Source of the DNA: CAISDA01 sp050258555
GTDB lineage: Bacteria; Bacteroidota; Ignavibacteria; UBA10030; UBA8401
Direction of reading: 5' to 3'
DNA: 7,460 nt
Assembly: GCA_050258555.1 (NCBI GenBank)
Contig: JBLMZA010000017.1
Coordinates: 1 to 7,460 of the forward strand
A program made the translations under genes and the position numbers. Of this stretch, positions 6,174-7,460 are shown one piece after another. Every line of letters starts with the position of its first letter. The first letter of the stretch is position 1. The notes under the pieces are model-generated. The model was not told the DNA's origin and made no database searches. It saw only the letters and a program-made list of their open reading frames with translations.

Positions 6174-6178
6174 AGGAG
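6174..6178 (+). promoter_or_regulatory. Shine-Dalgarno sequence of the transposase gene
   Basis: AGGAG (within TAAGGAGAT) lies 8 nt before the ATG at 6187. It supports that start, although ATGATG leaves 6190 as an alternative. It is stronger than the site before the neighbouring host gene, which has none. Confidence 0.7.
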
Positions 6179-6186
6179 ATGAGACT

Positions 6187-7425
6187 ATGATGCGTATCGT
6201 CAACGAGATCTGTTGCGGTCTTGACGTGCATGCCAAGACCGTCGTTGCCTGCTTGCTCACGGGCAAGCAGAAAGAGGTCCGGACATTTTCCACAATGACC
6301 GATGATCTGCTTGCAATGCTTGACTGGCTCTCTGCCGCCCAGTGTCCGATCGTGGCCATCGAGTCAACCGGGATCTACTGGAAGCCGGTCTTCAACATCC
6401 TTGAAGGCACGATCACCGTGATGCTGGTCAATGCCCGGCATATCAAGGCCGTTCCGGGTCGCAAGACCGATGTCAAAGATTGCGAATGGATCGCGGACCT
6501 CTTGCAGCACGGACTCTTGAAAGCCAGCTTCATTCCGCCGTTGGAGATCCGGGAGCTGCGTGAGTTGACCCGGTATCGCCAGAGTCTGAAAGGCGAAATG
6601 ACGAGAATCGCCAATCGCATTATCAAGGATATCGAATCGGGCAATATCAAGCTCAGGCAAGTCGCCTCGGACGCACTCGGCACAAGCGGCCGCAAGATGC
6701 TCAAGCTGTTGGCCGCCGGTGAAACTGATGTCGAGATGATGGCCGGCCAGGCACAAAAAAAACTGAAAGACAAGCTCCCGGAGCTTCGCCGAGCGCTCAG
6801 TGGACAGATGACTTCGGCACAGCGCTTTGTCTTAAGCGAGCTCCTGGTTCGTTATGAGGAGCTCGAGTCGGCCATCGCCCGAGTCGACAGTCGGATTGCC
6901 CAGCACCTGGCTGCGCATCCGGAGATCAAGGACTCCGTCGATAAGATCGATGGCATGCCGGGCATTGGTCCGCAGAATGCGGTCGATGTCATCAGCGAGA
7001 TCGGTACGGATATGAGTGCCTTTCCGTCGCAGGATCATTTGTCCAGCTGGGCGGCCTTATGTCCAGGTAATAATGAATCTGCCGGCAAACGGCATTCAGG
7101 CAAAACCCGAGAGGGCAATCCGTATGTGCGCACGGCGCTTGTCCAGGCAGCCTGGGCTGCGACACGAGCAAAGAACACATATTTAGCGGCCCAGTATCAC
7201 CATCTGGTCAAGCGCTTGGGCAAGAAAAAGTCACTTGTTGCCGTGGCACATTCGATGCTCGTGATCATCTACCAGATGCTTTCAAAAAACGAGCAGTATC
7301 GCGACCTTGGAGCCAATTATTTTGACACGCTCCAGAACAAAGAAGTCCTGGGTAATCGCCTGATCCGAAAACTCAAATCATTAGGCTTTTCGGTCATGGT
7401 TCAAGACCCTGTTATGACAACATAA
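6187..7425 (+). CDS. IS110-family transposase (DEDD recombinase), intact
   Basis: This 412-aa protein is full length for its subgroup. The N-terminal RuvC-like DEDD domain shows Asp13 in CGLDVHAK, Glu59 in AIESTGIYWKP, and Asp95/Asp98 in PGRKTDVKDCEW, the expected catalytic set. A helical, charged middle region (about 120-245) follows. The C-terminal domain (Tnp_IS116/IS110/IS902) starts with a helix-hairpin-helix-like IDGMPGIGPQNAVDVISEIG (254-273) and carries WAALCPGNNESAGKRHSGKT (288-307); Ser298 is the likely nucleophilic serine. The protein should cut and rejoin DNA at the element and target cores, excising and inserting the IS under guidance of the bridge RNA encoded just upstream. Placing the RNA before the gene fits the IS110 group better than the IS1111 group. 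No frameshift or stop is seen and all motifs are present, so the enzyme may be active. Confidence 0.95.
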   Translation: MMRIVNEICCGLDVHAKTVVACLLTGKQKEVRTFSTMTDDLLAMLDWLSAAQCPIVAIESTGIYWKPVFNILEGTITVMLVNARHIKAVPGRKTDVKDCEWIADLLQHGLLKASFIPPLEIRELRELTRYRQSLKGEMTRIANRIIKDIESGNIKLRQVASDALGTSGRKMLKLLAAGETDVEMMAGQAQKKLKDKLPELRRALSGQMTSAQRFVLSELLVRYEELESAIARVDSRIAQHLAAHPEIKDSVDKIDGMPGIGPQNAVDVISEIGTDMSAFPSQDHLSSWAALCPGNNESAGKRHSGKTREGNPYVRTALVQAAWAATRAKNTYLAAQYHHLVKRLGKKKSLVAVAHSMLVIIYQMLSKNEQYRDLGANYFDTLQNKEVLGNRLIRKLKSLGFSVMVQDPVMTT

Positions 7426-7460
7426 AAAAACACAACAACATATTATTTTCATAGCAGGGC
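7426..7460 (+). other. Right end of the IS and start of right flank
   Basis: This AT-rich stretch follows the transposase stop codon. It ends in CATAGCAG (7450-7457), repeated exactly at 6112-6119 in the predicted donor-binding loop. If the core lies in or next to TAGC (7452-7455), only about 3-6 bases of right flanking DNA are in the window. The A7 run after the stop is not preceded by a stem. Confidence 0.55.

Larger units (their letters stand above)
5929..7455 (+). mobile_element. IS110-family insertion sequence, apparently complete (ends approximate to a few bp)
   Basis: The element consists of a long structured non-coding left end (about 258 nt), an intact DEDD transposase gene, and a short right end of about 30 nt. 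IS110 elements lack obvious terminal inverted repeats and target duplications, and none are seen here. Ends were placed from sequence matches. The left junction lies at the end of TTTTGTAGCGT (5920-5930), which is copied inside the left-end RNA. The right junction lies at CATAGCAG (7450-7457), which is also copied in that RNA. Both junctions contain TAGC (5925-5928 and 7452-7455), so the shared crossover core probably lies in or beside it, giving a length of about 1.53 kb. The element sits 15-25 bp after the glycosyltransferase stop codon, in the same orientation, and disrupts no gene. Exact ends need an empty-site comparison. Confidence 0.75.

Noticed and set aside
5906..7460. Terminal inverted repeats or target-site duplication for the IS
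   Set aside because: None found by eye; IS110-family elements do not normally have them, and the repeats seen are guide-to-end matches instead.

Overview
The window looks like a piece of chromosome from a GC-rich, Gram-negative, respiring bacterium. The Gram-negative call rests on a family 9 (LPS core type) glycosyltransferase and a predicted outer-membrane beta-barrel with a haem-binding N-terminus. A candidate promoter of the TTG-N20-TAnnTTTG type (4774-4804), together with the lack of a Shine-Dalgarno sequence before the glycosyltransferase, hints at the Bacteroidota/Chlorobiota/Ignavibacteria side of the tree. That placement is an inference from weak signals.

Layout. Positions 3-491 (+) hold the 3' part of a DUF92 membrane protein gene. 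Converging on it is a tightly packed minus-strand cluster, read from 4731 down to 505: a MoxR-like AAA+ ATPase, a von Willebrand factor A (VWA) protein with an intact MIDAS motif, a single-haem cytochrome fused to a predicted outer-membrane beta-barrel, and a small exported monohaem c-type cytochrome. The gaps are 14, 25 and 21 bp, so the four genes are probably one operon. The ATPase/VWA pair is a recognised partnership, usually thought to assemble or remodel other proteins. Its linkage to two haem proteins suggests a role in maturing or inserting the redox proteins, though this is not shown. A 124-bp divergent intergenic region (4732-4855) separates the operon from the glycosyltransferase gene on the + strand (4856-5905).

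About 15-25 bp after the glycosyltransferase stop codon an intact IS110-family insertion sequence begins (about 5929-7455). It has a long structured non-coding left end (about 5930-6186), a 412-aa DEDD transposase (6187-7425), and a short right end (7426 to about 7455). The left end has the architecture expected of an IS110 bridge RNA. One stem-closed loop (6026-6079) contains an 11-nt exact copy of the host DNA at the left junction (5920-5930). A second, downstream loop (about 6103-6149) contains an 8-nt exact copy of the element's right end (7450-7457). These are in the order and orientation expected of the left target guide and left donor guide. Both share TAGC, which may contain the crossover core. 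This RNA-guided recombination module is the most interesting content of the window. The right-hand guides could not be resolved by eye.
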